Source: Shewanella sp. HN-41 (GTDB taxonomy: Bacteria; Pseudomonadota; Gammaproteobacteria; Enterobacterales; Shewanellaceae). From it: a DNA stretch of 64,000 nucleotides. The position numbers were made by a program, and so were the translations under genes. Positions 1-8,074 of this stretch are shown piece after piece (within the stretch, counting starts at the first letter, position 1; each line of letters opens with the position of its first letter). Location: assembly GCF_000217915.1 (NCBI RefSeq), contig NZ_AFOZ01000016.1, forward strand, positions 1-64,000, given 5' to 3'. The notes under the pieces are model-generated. The model worked only from the letters and a program-made list of their open reading frames with translations, did no database searches and was not told the origin of the DNA.

Positions 1-43
1 AAACAGACTTTGCGATATCTAAACCGATTGTAGTAATCTTCAT
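1..43 (-). mobile_element. IS110-family transposase, N-terminus only (runs off window)
   Basis: Reading leftward from an ATG at 43, the first codons give MKITTIGLDIAKSV. This is the usual start of IS110-type (DEDD) transposases, whose first catalytic Asp lies in the GLDIAK motif. Only about 14 residues are inside the window, so completeness cannot be judged. It lies downstream of the FRG gene in the accessory DNA next to ssrA. The call rests on one short motif. Confidence 0.6.
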
Positions 44-130
44 AGGTGGACCCGTCCTCTTTTTGATGAGTTTTAGCGACTACATCGTGGCCCATTGCGA
101 GGCCGATTAAAAGTGGATGGGTCCATTCCA

Positions 131-820
131 TTATCCCTGTTGGCGCCTTAATCTTTCGTTTAGAATTATTGGGAAGTAAGGTACTGATTTTGAAAAGCTA
201 TCTTTAATATCTGCACCGTACGTAGACATTGAAACAAGATTTAATTCAGGTTCACTACCATCGCTAGTAATAGTATCCTCGTCTGTAGGTATTCCATTAA
301 TAGTCCCGAACATGTCGCAATTGAACAAATGTTCTTTGAATCTACCTAATATAAAAAAATGTTCATCTAGTTCTGTTCGTGAAATAGGGAGTTCGCCATA
401 TAATTCAGTTTTGAAATCAATATCATTATGGTCGAAGTCAAGTTTTAAACCAAGGTTTGGTTTATAGATGACTAAATTAGCATCCTTATCTGCATTATCT
501 TTACAAGCAAAGAAAATTGCCACTAGTAGGTTTGTTGTCCAGTCGAGCAATCTTGTGGGCAATCCATAATGTTGTGCATAGGTCAGTAATTCGAGATTAT
601 TTCTATGCTTCTCTCTTGCCTCAGGATGTATACGTACAAACTCTTTTAGTAATTTTGCCTCGTCATAGTAGCCAGTTATATTGCCATTTCCATCCTTGAA
701 CGGCCTAAACAGACTTGGAACAAGTTGATAACTAGAGTCGCTGTGCCCTCTATACCAATAGGTTCTAGAAGAGTCCATCTCATTGTCGGCTTCTTGTATA
801 ACCGATAAAAGCTCTTTCAT
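131..820 (-). CDS. FRG-domain protein
   Basis: This 229-residue protein carries the hallmarks of the FRG domain, named after an F/Y-x-RG motif. WYRGHSDSSYQLVPSLFR lies near residues 22-39, and a second conserved block, YAQHYGLPTRLLDWT followed by LLVAIFFAC, lies near residues 81-106. The biochemical role of FRG domains is not established; they recur in toxin-like and anti-phage contexts. The gene starts only 17 nt after the stop of the TerB/BRCT gene upstream on the same strand, so the two are probably cotranscribed. A weak AAGG lies in front of the ATG. No signal peptide or membrane segment is visible. The family call is fairly sure; the function is unknown. Confidence 0.8.
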   Translation of the reverse strand: MKELLSVIQEADNEMDSSRTYWYRGHSDSSYQLVPSLFRPFKDGNGNITGYYDEAKLLKEFVRIHPEAREKHRNNLELLTYAQHYGLPTRLLDWTTNLLVAIFFACKDNADKDANLVIYKPNLGLKLDFDHNDIDFKTELYGELPISRTELDEHFFILGRFKEHLFNCDMFGTINGIPTDEDTITSDGSEPELNLVSMSTYGADIKDSFSKSVPYFPIILNERLRRQQG

Positions 821-837
821 TCAAATAACCTTGACTG

Positions 838-1734
838 TTAAAGTGCAGCTAACCACTGATCTTCAGAAATAATGGCAATGTCATAGCCTTTGGCTTGCAT
901 TTGCTTAGCGTGCTGAATTTTGGTGCCATGGCTTGAGTAAGCCCAGTCACGACTAGATAGTGAGCCAACCACCACGTAGTGAGTCGCCAACGTCGGTGTT
1001 TTTTTAATGATGTTAGCCCCTAAGCTTTTGGCTTTGGCTTCAATATTCATGCGGTTATCAGTTTTAAACTTACCTGTAAAACAAAAGCCTTTACCTGTGT
1101 GAGTAATACCTACCACAGTGTCAAAGCATTGAGTTGGAGAGTCTGCAGCATCACCCGTTTCGTTAAAGTCATTACCAGTAACTTGGGTGACTAACAGATA
1201 AAGTTCGACGCGTTCTTCTGTGGTGATAACGCCATCAGCGAGTATTTGATCAATCTTGTGGGTTAGTTGAGGCACTGGCCAAATATGTGCAATATCTGTG
1301 TTTGTGGCCAACCATTTTTTAAAAAATACAATTTCAGCATCGTTAATGTCAGCGTCAGCAGTAATACCTTTCAAAATCCCTAACAATACATTGAGATGAT
1401 CTTTGCATTTGGAGTCGTCTAATTCTTTGTAGGCGATAACGTCCTCAATTAAACAAAACAAATCTTCATGCTCGTCATCGCTAATCGAACCGTCTTCAAG
1501 CACATCTGATAGCAAATCGATTAAATCAGTAGTATCTGGATCATCTTGTAAAAATTCATGTTCTTTTAGCCAAGCGTTTAAAAAAATCAACTCAGCAGGT
1601 TTAAGCTTAGTGTCGCAAATCACACCTGTTAGCACGCCTTTTAGCGAGCACAACGCTTTTTGCTTGTTGTGGTTAAAGTTAATGCGACTGTAGGGTTGAC
1701 CATCATTGTCTAGTAGAGGATTTTTATCACTCAT
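838..1734 (-). CDS. TerB-like helical repeats plus C-terminal BRCT domain protein
   Basis: This 298-residue protein has two parts. Residues about 25-185 form two similar all-helical acidic repeats, each with a DG.I..DE or DA.I.DAE pattern, which resembles TerB/tellurite-resistance-like folds. Residues about 210-298 form a BRCT domain of the DNA-ligase type: GKGFCFTGKF, then a region with KAKSLGA, THYVVVG, the tail GTKIQHAKQ and the end W. BRCT domains bind phosphopeptides or DNA ends. No ligase or nuclease catalytic domain is present. The gene lies upstream of the FRG gene in the DNA between ssrA and an IS110 element. A role in DNA-damage sensing or defence is possible but is only inference. 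Confidence 0.7.
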   Translation of the reverse strand: MSDKNPLLDNDGQPYSRINFNHNKQKALCSLKGVLTGVICDTKLKPAELIFLNAWLKEHEFLQDDPDTTDLIDLLSDVLEDGSISDDEHEDLFCLIEDVIAYKELDDSKCKDHLNVLLGILKGITADADINDAEIVFFKKWLATNTDIAHIWPVPQLTHKIDQILADGVITTEERVELYLLVTQVTGNDFNETGDAADSPTQCFDTVVGITHTGKGFCFTGKFKTDNRMNIEAKAKSLGANIIKKTPTLATHYVVVGSLSSRDWAYSSHGTKIQHAKQMQAKGYDIAIISEDQWLAAL

Positions 1735-1739
1735 AATAT

Positions 1740-2010
1740 GTCCTTATTTTAGTTGTTAAACCGTTTCTAAAATTGATACTACCTTGCCGTGGATCTTGGT
1801 GGTGTTTGTGTTTGGGTTGACTTGGTACTTATCACCAGCATGGAAACAGATAGGCATGGCCATCTGGCAGCATACGTAAATCACAAATTTGGTAAGTATC
1901 ATTAATCGCAAACAAATAACGGCTATTTGAAACTGAGTTTAATTTGAGTGGATAAAGCAATTTACCTAACTCTTTGACAATTCGCTATACGTCAACGCTA
2001 TTCAATGCAA
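1740..2010. other. gene-free stretch with a possible remnant of an S24/LexA-type repressor
   Basis: No intact gene is seen. On the minus strand, 1756-1872 reads without a stop and ends in NPNTNTTKIHGKVVSILETV. This resembles the C-terminal beta strands of phage S24-peptidase repressors (G+V at the end). An overlapping frame gives LRMLPDG, as if a frameshift split the gene. It would fit a decayed prophage at the ssrA attachment hotspot. The match is weak. Confidence 0.25.
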
Positions 2011-2015
2011 ACAAA

Positions 2016-2043
2016 AAGGGCTTAACCTTGCGGTTAAGCCCTT
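2016..2043 (-). terminator. rho-independent terminator of ssrA
   Basis: A 12-bp stem (AAGGGCTTAACC with its complement) surrounds a short loop and is followed on the minus strand by a T run. It starts 11 nt beyond the tmRNA 3' CCA, as expected for an ssrA terminator. Confidence 0.85.
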
Positions 2044-2053
2044 CTGGTAAAAT

Positions 2054-2409
2054 TGGTGGAGGCGGCGGGACTTGAACCCGCGTCCAGAACACCTACATCC
2101 AAGGCGCTACATGCTTAGTCTTTCTTTTGGTTAACCTGAATAAACTCCGAAAGACAGGATTTCATCAGGCGAGTCCGGTACTGTTTCGCGGTTCACCCCC
2201 GGACGGGGTTCCCTCGCTATCAAATGTAAGATGACCATCTGTATACACTGCCCATTTGAGAGACCTGTGTCAGATGGCTAGCTAGCCTAAGCTGCTAGAG
2301 CGTAGTTATCGTCGTTTGCAACTATAACTGTGCGGCTTTTTACGAGGCCAACCGCCCCTCGGCATGCTCCCAGGGTTTCGTGAATCCTGTCGAATCCAGA
2401 ATCGCCCCC
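2054..2409 (-). ncRNA. ssrA: tmRNA (10Sa RNA)
   Basis: This is the transfer-messenger RNA that rescues stalled ribosomes and tags the nascent chain for proteolysis. The 5' end (GGGGGCGAUUCUGGAUUCGAC) pairs with the 3' acceptor strand ending GCCGCCUCCACCA. The T-loop GGUUCAAGUCCCGCC is present. The resume codon and tag frame GCA AAC GAC GAU AAC UAC GCU CUA GCA GCU UAG encode ANDDNYALAA, with the usual ALAA degron. It is transcribed away from smpB, on the same strand. The 3' end faces accessory DNA, consistent with use as an integration site. The ends were set by acceptor-stem pairing and may be off by a base. Confidence 0.95.
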
Positions 2410-2481
2410 AAGAAAGTTGATTGTAACCTGTCGCTTAAAGATAACCTAGTATCATTTATGACAAGTGCAATCGTTTGTTCA

Positions 2482-2973
2482 TTATCCACGCGTTTTCTCT
2501 TTTTTCATCACCCGGGCTTTTTCAACTTCCCATTCCCGTGCTTTAGTGTCTTCGCGCTTATCGTGATCTTTTTTACCTTTGCCTAGGCCAATTTCCACTT
2601 TGACCCATGCACCTTTACGCCAGTACATTGAAATCGGAATGATAGAGTAGCCTTGGCGTTCGACTAAGCCCGCCAGTTTGTCGAGTTCTTTGCGGCTTAG
2701 GAGTAATTTTTTTAATCGAAGCGGGTCGCAAACTACATGTGTCGATGCAGTATTGAGCGGAATAATAGTGCAGCCATGCATAAAGGCTTCACCATTTTTC
2801 AGGAATACATAGCAGTCCGACAGGTTGACCTTACCCATGCGGATCGACTTCACTTCCCATCCCATAAGGGACAGGCCAGCTTCCATTTTTTCTTCGAAAC
2901 GGTATTCGAAGGTTGCGCGCTTATTGCGTGCGATAGTCGCAGGCGCGGCTTTTTTTGAGTTTTTCTTTACCAT
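2482..2973 (-). CDS. smpB: SsrA-binding protein SmpB
   Basis: SmpB binds the tRNA-like domain of tmRNA and delivers it to stalled ribosomes. The sequence has the family landmarks [50 protein letters not shown] and the basic C-terminal [18 protein letters not shown] that enters the mRNA channel. I start it at MVKKNSKK, which gives 163 residues, close to the usual length of about 160. An ATG ten codons upstream would add a tail not seen in the family. It is the immediate upstream neighbour of ssrA on the same strand, the common arrangement in gammaproteobacteria. No clear Shine-Dalgarno sequence is visible. Confidence 0.96.
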   Translation of the reverse strand: MVKKNSKKAAPATIARNKRATFEYRFEEKMEAGLSLMGWEVKSIRMGKVNLSDCYVFLKNGEAFMHGCTIIPLNTASTHVVCDPLRLKKLLLSRKELDKLAGLVERQGYSIIPISMYWRKGAWVKVEIGLGKGKKDHDKREDTKAREWEVEKARVMKKEKTRG

Positions 2974-3242
2974 AGTGGCGCCATTATACGCACGGTGAAT
3001 CAATTTGAAATGGATATAAGGGCTTATTTGACTTATTTCAACCCTATAGTATTTTATTGCTGATTTTTTATACTCACATGGTGCAAAACGCTATGGGGGT
3101 GATGCCCCTATGTGAGCAAGGGATGCGTTTTTTGCATATCGTGATAAAATCCCATGCAATTTTTAGTTTCCCTAGGTTTCTTAGGGCACGTGAATTTACT
3201 TGAGATCGCGTGAATTGGTTATGTAAAGAGTGCCTAAGCCCT

Positions 3243-3680
3243 ATGCCGCAAATTTCTCGAAGTGTGTTAGTTCGTTTTAGTGCTATGCAAATGTATGATT
3301 TGGTTAATGATGTTGAGTCATATAAAGAGTTTTTACCCGGTTGTGTTGGCGGAAAAGTGTTAGAGTTTGATGGTAAAACTATGTTGGCTTCGGTTGACGT
3401 GAGTAAGGCGGGGATCCGTAAAACTTTTACCACGCGTAATCAGGTTGTTCCGGGTAAGCGTATTGATTTAACGTTAGAAAATGGGCCTTTTAAACATTTA
3501 CTCGGACAGTGGCGTTTTACCGAATTAACCGAGGATGCCTGTAAGGTGGAGTTCGATTTAAGCTTTGAGTTTTCGAGCTCACTCGTCGATATGGCCTTTG
3601 GTAAAGTGTTTAATGATCTTATGGTATCAATGGTGACGGCGTTTACGAGCCGAGCTAAGGTAATTTACCGTGGTAAATGA
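3243..3680 (+). CDS. ratA: RatA/COQ10-like START-domain protein
   Basis: This 145-residue single-domain protein of the SRPBCC/START fold is divergent from smpB. It begins MPQISRSVLVRFSAMQMYDLVNDVESYKEFLPGC in the family and continues with a conserved FKHLLGQWRF block. In E. coli RatA was described as a ribosome-association toxin blocking 70S formation. Eukaryotic COQ10 homologues bind ubiquinone, and that may be the ancestral role. An in-frame start at 3210 would add 11 residues without support, so I chose the ATG at 3243. It overlaps the next gene by 11 nt, indicating translational coupling. Confidence 0.9.
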   Translation: MPQISRSVLVRFSAMQMYDLVNDVESYKEFLPGCVGGKVLEFDGKTMLASVDVSKAGIRKTFTTRNQVVPGKRIDLTLENGPFKHLLGQWRFTELTEDACKVEFDLSFEFSSSLVDMAFGKVFNDLMVSMVTAFTSRAKVIYRGK

Positions 3681-4002
3681 AGCAGATAAGTTTATAGTCG
3701 ATGTTATTTATGCTCTGCCGATGCAGCAGAAAGTCATTTCTGTGAGCGTGCATCCTGGCACTAGCGCGATTGAGATAGTACGCCAGAGTAATATGGTGAG
3801 CTTTTTCCCTGAGATCGATCTAGATACGGTGAAATTAGGGGTGTTTAGCAATCTGGTTAAGCATGATCAAGTAATTTTACCGGGACAGAGGGTTGAAATT
3901 TACCGCCCTTTGATTGCCGATCCTAAGGATGTACGCCGTCGCCGTGCCGATAAGGCTAAGGATGAGGGGCGCGCGAACAAAGTCACGGGTGGCCGTGCTT
4001 AA
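3670..4002 (+). CDS. rnfH: RatB/RnfH family ubiquitin-like protein
   Basis: This 110-residue protein of the RnfH/UPF0125 (RatB) family has a beta-grasp fold. The core FIVDVIYALPMQQKVISVSVHPGTSAIEIV is followed by the conserved KLGVFSNLVKHDQVILPGQRVEIYRPLIADPK and a basic tail rich in Arg and Lys. The start codon is GTG at 3670, inside the end of ratA, so expression is probably coupled. The function is unsettled: the partner of RatA is not clearly an antitoxin, and RnfH sits in rnf operons elsewhere. It is followed by a strong hairpin terminator. Confidence 0.9.
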   Translation: MVNEADKFIVDVIYALPMQQKVISVSVHPGTSAIEIVRQSNMVSFFPEIDLDTVKLGVFSNLVKHDQVILPGQRVEIYRPLIADPKDVRRRRADKAKDEGRANKVTGGRA

Positions 4003-4035
4003 TTGCATTTTGCGCATTATGGGTCATTAGAAATA

Positions 4036-4059
4036 AAAAAGCGCCTAAGGCGCTTTTTT
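4036..4059. terminator. bidirectional terminator between rnfH and bamE
   Basis: A GC-rich stem (AAAAAGCGCC with GGCGCTTTTT) is flanked by A and T runs on both sides. It can end the ratA-rnfH transcript on the plus strand and the bamE transcript on the minus strand. Confidence 0.85.
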
Positions 4060-4098
4060 ATTTCTGAATAAATTCAAAGTACTATTAAGTTTTTAACA

Positions 4099-4590
4099 CT
4101 ACTTAATGGGTTTTTGCACTTGTGCTTCAGATTGATTTTCTTTCACTAACGGCTTTTCATCTGGACGCTGCACAGGGATCAAAGGCGTTGTTTCGGTCGT
4201 TGTTGCCATAGGCAATTTGCTTTGTTCCAGTGGGGTATCAAATTCTTTACTTAATTCATAATCCCCAGTTACCGAAGTTAATTTGTTGCCCGTAAAACGC
4301 AGGATCAACTCTTTGTGGGTGATACTGGCATCGCGGCCACTCTTATAGTGATAAACATAATACCAAGTATCATCGGCAAAGCTATCGCGTAACACTGGAC
4401 GGCCGAGAATGTATTCGGCTTGTTCTTTGGTCATGTCGATACGCAACTTTTCAACTTGTTGTTGTTCCATGTAGTTACCCTGTGGAATGTCCGGCTTATA
4501 TATCAGCCAATCGAACACACTACATGCACTGAGCGAAACAGAGAGCGCCACAGCGCCCAGCAGGGTAAGACTTTGCTTTTTATTGATCAT
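4099..4590 (-). CDS. bamE: outer membrane assembly lipoprotein BamE (SmpA)
   Basis: BamE is a lipoprotein of the BAM complex that stabilises insertion of beta-barrel proteins into the outer membrane. The chosen start MINKKQSLTLL gives a signal peptide with lipobox LSAC (Cys near residue 23). The SmpA/OmlA core follows: YKPDIPQGNY, KLRIDMTKEQAEYILGRPV and DDTWYYVYHYKSG. The C-terminal 50 residues are a low-complexity tail rich in Pro, Thr and Glu, longer than in E. coli. An upstream ATG at 4677 would place 29 unlikely residues before the signal peptide. It shares its terminator with the convergent ratA-rnfH unit. Confidence 0.93.
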   Translation of the reverse strand: MINKKQSLTLLGAVALSVSLSACSVFDWLIYKPDIPQGNYMEQQQVEKLRIDMTKEQAEYILGRPVLRDSFADDTWYYVYHYKSGRDASITHKELILRFTGNKLTSVTGDYELSKEFDTPLEQSKLPMATTTETTPLIPVQRPDEKPLVKENQSEAQVQKPIK

Positions 4591-5013
4591 TGTATGCGCT
4601 ACTTCTGAAAATCTGGCGGCCATAATACCCAAGCATTCCCCCTTATGACAAGGGCATTCGGGCTTTGCTGCCTTCATAGTTCGAATTGTGTGAGTTTTCG
4701 ACCTAGGATTTGGGGTTAAGTTCTCAAATGGTGGAGATATTTGTTCGTTATTGGGCCGAGGTTTTTATTTTATGCTTTATTTGGCGAGAGATTACTCAAT
4801 GGTTAAGCAAATTCTACCAAATGGAGTGCTGCAATGTAGCAATGTTGTAAAAACATGGGTAGAGTTGTGAAAAGGTTTTACTTTGATGGTGTTAGCATTT
4901 TTTTATGGTTTTAGGGAGTAGCATAGGGTTTCGCTATCGTTTATCTCGCCAATTATGCTAACTCTTTAGTTAATGAGACAAAACATATCTTGTAAGGTGA
5001 ACTTGGGGGCAAT
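4591..5013. other. intergenic region between divergent bamE and the borosin operon
   Basis: About 420 bp of AT-rich DNA without a credible gene. It must contain the promoters of bamE (minus) and of the borosin genes (plus). No operator palindrome was recognised. Confidence 0.5.
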
Positions 5014-5805
5014 TTGGGGTCATTAGTCTGTGTGGGAACAGGTTTGCAGCTAGCGGGACAGATAAGCGTCTTAAGCCGCAGCTATATTGAGCATGCCGAT
5101 ATCGTATTTTCACTCCTGCCCGATGGCTTTTCCCAGCGTTGGCTGATGAAAATCAACCCGAATGTCATCAATTTGCAGCAGTTTTATGCGCAAGATGGCG
5201 AGATAAAAAATCGCAGACAAACCTATGAACAAATGGTCAATGCCATTTTGGAGGCCGTGAGGGCGGGCAAAAAAACAGTTTGTGCACTCTATGGTCATCC
5301 GGGCGTGTTTGCCTGTGTTTCCCATATGGCAATTACGCGGGCGCGGACGGAGGGATTTTCGGCCAAGATGGAGCCTGGGATCTCGGCTGAAGCTTGTTTA
5401 TGGGCGGATCTGGGTATCGACCCTGGTAACTCTGGTCACCAAAGTTTTGAAGCCAGTCAGTTTATGTTTTTTAATCATGTGCCGGATCCCACTACCCACT
5501 TATTACTCTGGCAAATCGCCATTGCGGGTGAACATACATTAACTCAGTTCCATACGTCGGCGGACAGATTGCAAATTCTGGTGGAGCAACTTAACCAATG
5601 GTATCCCCTCGAACATGAGGTGATTATTTATGAGGCGGCAAACTTGCCAGTGCAAACGGCGCGTATCGAACGCTTGCCCCTTGTTGATTTACCCCAAGCG
5701 CACTTAACACCGATTAGCACTTTGTTAATTCCGCCAGCAAAAAAGCTGGAGTACAACTATGCTATTTTGACTAAGTTAGGGATAAGCCCCGAAGATTTAG
5801 GCTAA
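5014..5805 (+). CDS. sonM: borosin alpha-N-methyltransferase SonM
   Basis: This 263-residue SAM-dependent enzyme of the tetrapyrrole-methylase fold is the methyltransferase of a split borosin system. It N-methylates backbone amides of a separate precursor peptide. Visible landmarks are the N-terminal VCVGTGLQLAGQIS, the Tyr/Arg/Tyr set Y58, R67 and Y71 in the region that carries catalytic residues in borosin enzymes, the YGHPGVFA motif (residues 93-100) and the MEPGISAEACLWADLGIDP block (119-137). It closely matches what I recall of SonM from S. oneidensis. Cobalamin-pathway methylases share the fold, but this gene has no cobalamin neighbours and is followed by the SonA-type peptide. The start is TTG at 5014, preceded by GGGGG. 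Confidence 0.92.
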   Translation: MGSLVCVGTGLQLAGQISVLSRSYIEHADIVFSLLPDGFSQRWLMKINPNVINLQQFYAQDGEIKNRRQTYEQMVNAILEAVRAGKKTVCALYGHPGVFACVSHMAITRARTEGFSAKMEPGISAEACLWADLGIDPGNSGHQSFEASQFMFFNHVPDPTTHLLLWQIAIAGEHTLTQFHTSADRLQILVEQLNQWYPLEHEVIIYEAANLPVQTARIERLPLVDLPQAHLTPISTLLIPPAKKLEYNYAILTKLGISPEDLG

Positions 5806-5845
5806 ATGGATAATATTGAGTCACTATTAATAACAAGGAGAAAAT

Positions 5846-6061
5846 ATGTCTGCATTATCGGATTTTTTCACCCAGCTAGGCCAAAATGCGCAGTTAATGG
5901 AAGACTATAAACAGGATCCAGAGGCGGTGATGCGTGCCCATGGGTTAACTGATGAAGAAATTACCGCGGTGATGACGGGGGATATGGAAAAATTGAAAAA
6001 CCTGAGCGGGGATGAAAGTTATCAGTCCTACCTTGTTATTTCACATGGTAATGGTGATTAG
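5846..6061 (+). CDS. sonA: borosin precursor peptide SonA
   Basis: This 71-residue peptide substrate of the methyltransferase upstream has a perfect AAGGAG ribosome-binding site 6 nt before its ATG. Residues 1-50 form the helical borosin-binding domain (MSALSDFFTQLGQNAQLMED, then DPEAVMRAHGLTDEEITAVM), related to the Nif11/LigA-like leader shape. The core is the C-terminal tail SYLVISHGNGD. From memory, the S. oneidensis homologue is methylated on the backbone at Leu63 and Ile65; both residues are conserved here at the same numbers (S61 Y62 L63 V64 I65). No protease or transporter gene lies alongside, so how a mature product would be released is unclear. Confidence 0.93.
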   Translation: MSALSDFFTQLGQNAQLMEDYKQDPEAVMRAHGLTDEEITAVMTGDMEKLKNLSGDESYQSYLVISHGNGD

Positions 6062-7852
6062 TTGAAGCGTGTTTGCGCTTTATTTGCGATTATCTTGGGT
6101 ATACTCTGTATGCCCTTAATTGCTGCACCTACAAATTACGATGAAACGCTAACTAAGATTGAAACATTGCAACATTCCGATTTACCCGCTGCGATAAATC
6201 TACTTAAAACGACTGAACCTGAATTTGATTCTATGTCGCGCTTGCAACAGGGGCGATTCTTGGTCTTTAAAGGGGCTGCTTCTATTTATGCCGGGCAGTA
6301 TCAAACAGCTATCGATACATTGAATCAGTCGGAAGCCTTACTGAAAGATTCTGATATGCTATTTTCTGCATATAGCTATGAGGCGACAGCCTATATTGCT
6401 TTACGCCATTTTAATGATGCTTTCAATGTGATGGGGAAGAGTCTTAGATTAATTGAGCGCATTGAAGATGTTAACCTTAAACGTGCCTCATATTTACGTT
6501 TGGCCAGTCTCTATGCCGCCATGGGGATTACAGAAGAAGTGGCTACATACGCAGCTAAAGCTCTTGCTCTTGCTTCTCCTAATGATGTTAAAGATGTGTG
6601 TGTATCTAAATTATATTTATCCGTTCACCAGTTAGAATTAAAGTCTTATTCTCAAGCATTTGATGAATTTAAATTCACTCATAGTTTTTGTGAGTCCAAT
6701 GGCTATCCACTAATTGCGTATATTGCATTAAAAGGTATGGGTGAATCTAAGTTAAGGTTGGATGAACCACTCCCAGCCGTATCCTATCTATTAGATGCGC
6801 TAAAAGGCTATGAGTCATTTAATTTTCAGCTTGAGATAAATAGTACACATGCGTTGCTCAGTGAAGCCTATTTGATGTTACAGGATTTTGCGAAAGCAGA
6901 GTTACATGCTCAGCATCTTATGAAACTTTCCGATGACTCTAGTAATACGGAACTTAAGCACACTGCCTCACGGGTGCTCGCCAAGATTAGCGCTCAAAAT
7001 AAACAATTTGAGCAAGCCTATGAATACTCAAGAAAAGAGCAGTATTATAATCAACTGATCTTTGATCAGTCCAAGATGAAAACCCTCGCTTACCAGGCCG
7101 CTAAGTTTAATGCCGATGAACAGGCCCGTGAAATCAATTTACTCAATAAAGAGCGTGAACTTTACATCGCTCAACAAACGGTAAAAGAGCGTGAATACAC
7201 GAATATGCTGATGTTTATCACGATATTAGTTGGAGGGCTGTTTTTCCTCGGAATTTTATTAATCGTTGGGAATCTGCAAAAGCGCAAGTTTATGCGCATG
7301 GCGAGGATCGATGCCCTCACAGGCGTGCTTAATCGTGGTGCGGGGCAAGAACTCGGGGAAAACCTGTTTGTGCAAGTTGCGGCCCGTGATGGGGATTTTT
7401 GCGTGGTCTTGTTCGACTTAGATCATTTTAAACGGATCAATGATTCTTTCGGCCATGGCACGGGTGACTGGGCGCTGAAGAAGGTCGTTGAGTCACTTAA
7501 GCCCCAGATCCGTAATGGTGATGTATTTGCTCGGATTGGTGGCGAAGAGTTTGCAATCTTTCTGCCCTACGCTAATGAAGCAAAGGGAATGGAGGTTGCC
7601 GAACAGTGTCGAACCAGAATTGAGGCAATTGATACCCATTTTTCGGGGCATAAATTTGTGATCACCGCCAGTTTTGGAGTGAGTGGTATGAGGTCGGAGG
7701 ATTTAAGTCTTGATCCCCTATTGCACCGTGCCGATATGGCCTTATACGCGGTCAAATCCAGTGGGCGCAATAGCGTTTTTTGCTATTCGGATATGTTAAA
7801 GTCTGATAAACAAGCGACCAGTTTAGGTAACCGCTTGGTGAGTATGCCCTAA
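6062..7852 (+). CDS. TPR-containing transmembrane diguanylate cyclase (GGDEF)
   Basis: This 596-residue protein has four parts: a signal peptide (1-21, ending LIAA), a periplasmic region of TPR-like helical repeats (about 30-330), a coiled segment with one membrane helix (about 382-403), and a cytoplasmic GGDEF domain. The active site reads GGEEF at 493-497, and the inhibitory I-site RNGD lies at 484-487, so it should make cyclic di-GMP with feedback control. The start is TTG at 6062, the base right after the sonA stop codon TAG, so translation is probably coupled. Its TPR sensor may read a peptide or envelope signal. Whether that signal is the borosin product is speculation. Confidence 0.88.
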   Translation: MKRVCALFAIILGILCMPLIAAPTNYDETLTKIETLQHSDLPAAINLLKTTEPEFDSMSRLQQGRFLVFKGAASIYAGQYQTAIDTLNQSEALLKDSDMLFSAYSYEATAYIALRHFNDAFNVMGKSLRLIERIEDVNLKRASYLRLASLYAAMGITEEVATYAAKALALASPNDVKDVCVSKLYLSVHQLELKSYSQAFDEFKFTHSFCESNGYPLIAYIALKGMGESKLRLDEPLPAVSYLLDALKGYESFNFQLEINSTHALLSEAYLMLQDFAKAELHAQHLMKLSDDSSNTELKHTASRVLAKISAQNKQFEQAYEYSRKEQYYNQLIFDQSKMKTLAYQAAKFNADEQAREINLLNKERELYIAQQTVKEREYTNMLMFITILVGGLFFLGILLIVGNLQKRKFMRMARIDALTGVLNRGAGQELGENLFVQVAARDGDFCVVLFDLDHFKRINDSFGHGTGDWALKKVVESLKPQIRNGDVFARIGGEEFAIFLPYANEAKGMEVAEQCRTRIEAIDTHFSGHKFVITASFGVSGMRSEDLSLDPLLHRADMALYAVKSSGRNSVFCYSDMLKSDKQATSLGNRLVSMP

Positions 7853-8074
7853 GTGTTTTAGCGGTTGGGGTATCTATGCCGCCGCGGATTGATGGATATC
7901 AATCTCTTCTTGTCTTTAGTGTTTATCCCTGTTTTCCTCCTCCGCCGACTTATCCTTGCGTTTTGATTTTCTCCTCCTAAGTTTTAGGGTTTGTTAACAA
8001 ATAAATAGGGTATGATTAGCAATAATTAGGTGTGCGTGCTTGTTTCCTATCATTTTTACTTTGTTGGAGCCCTG

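Noticed and set aside
3074..3433. 119-codon frame antisense to ratA
   Set aside because: It overlaps a well-supported gene and has no motif or ribosome-binding site.
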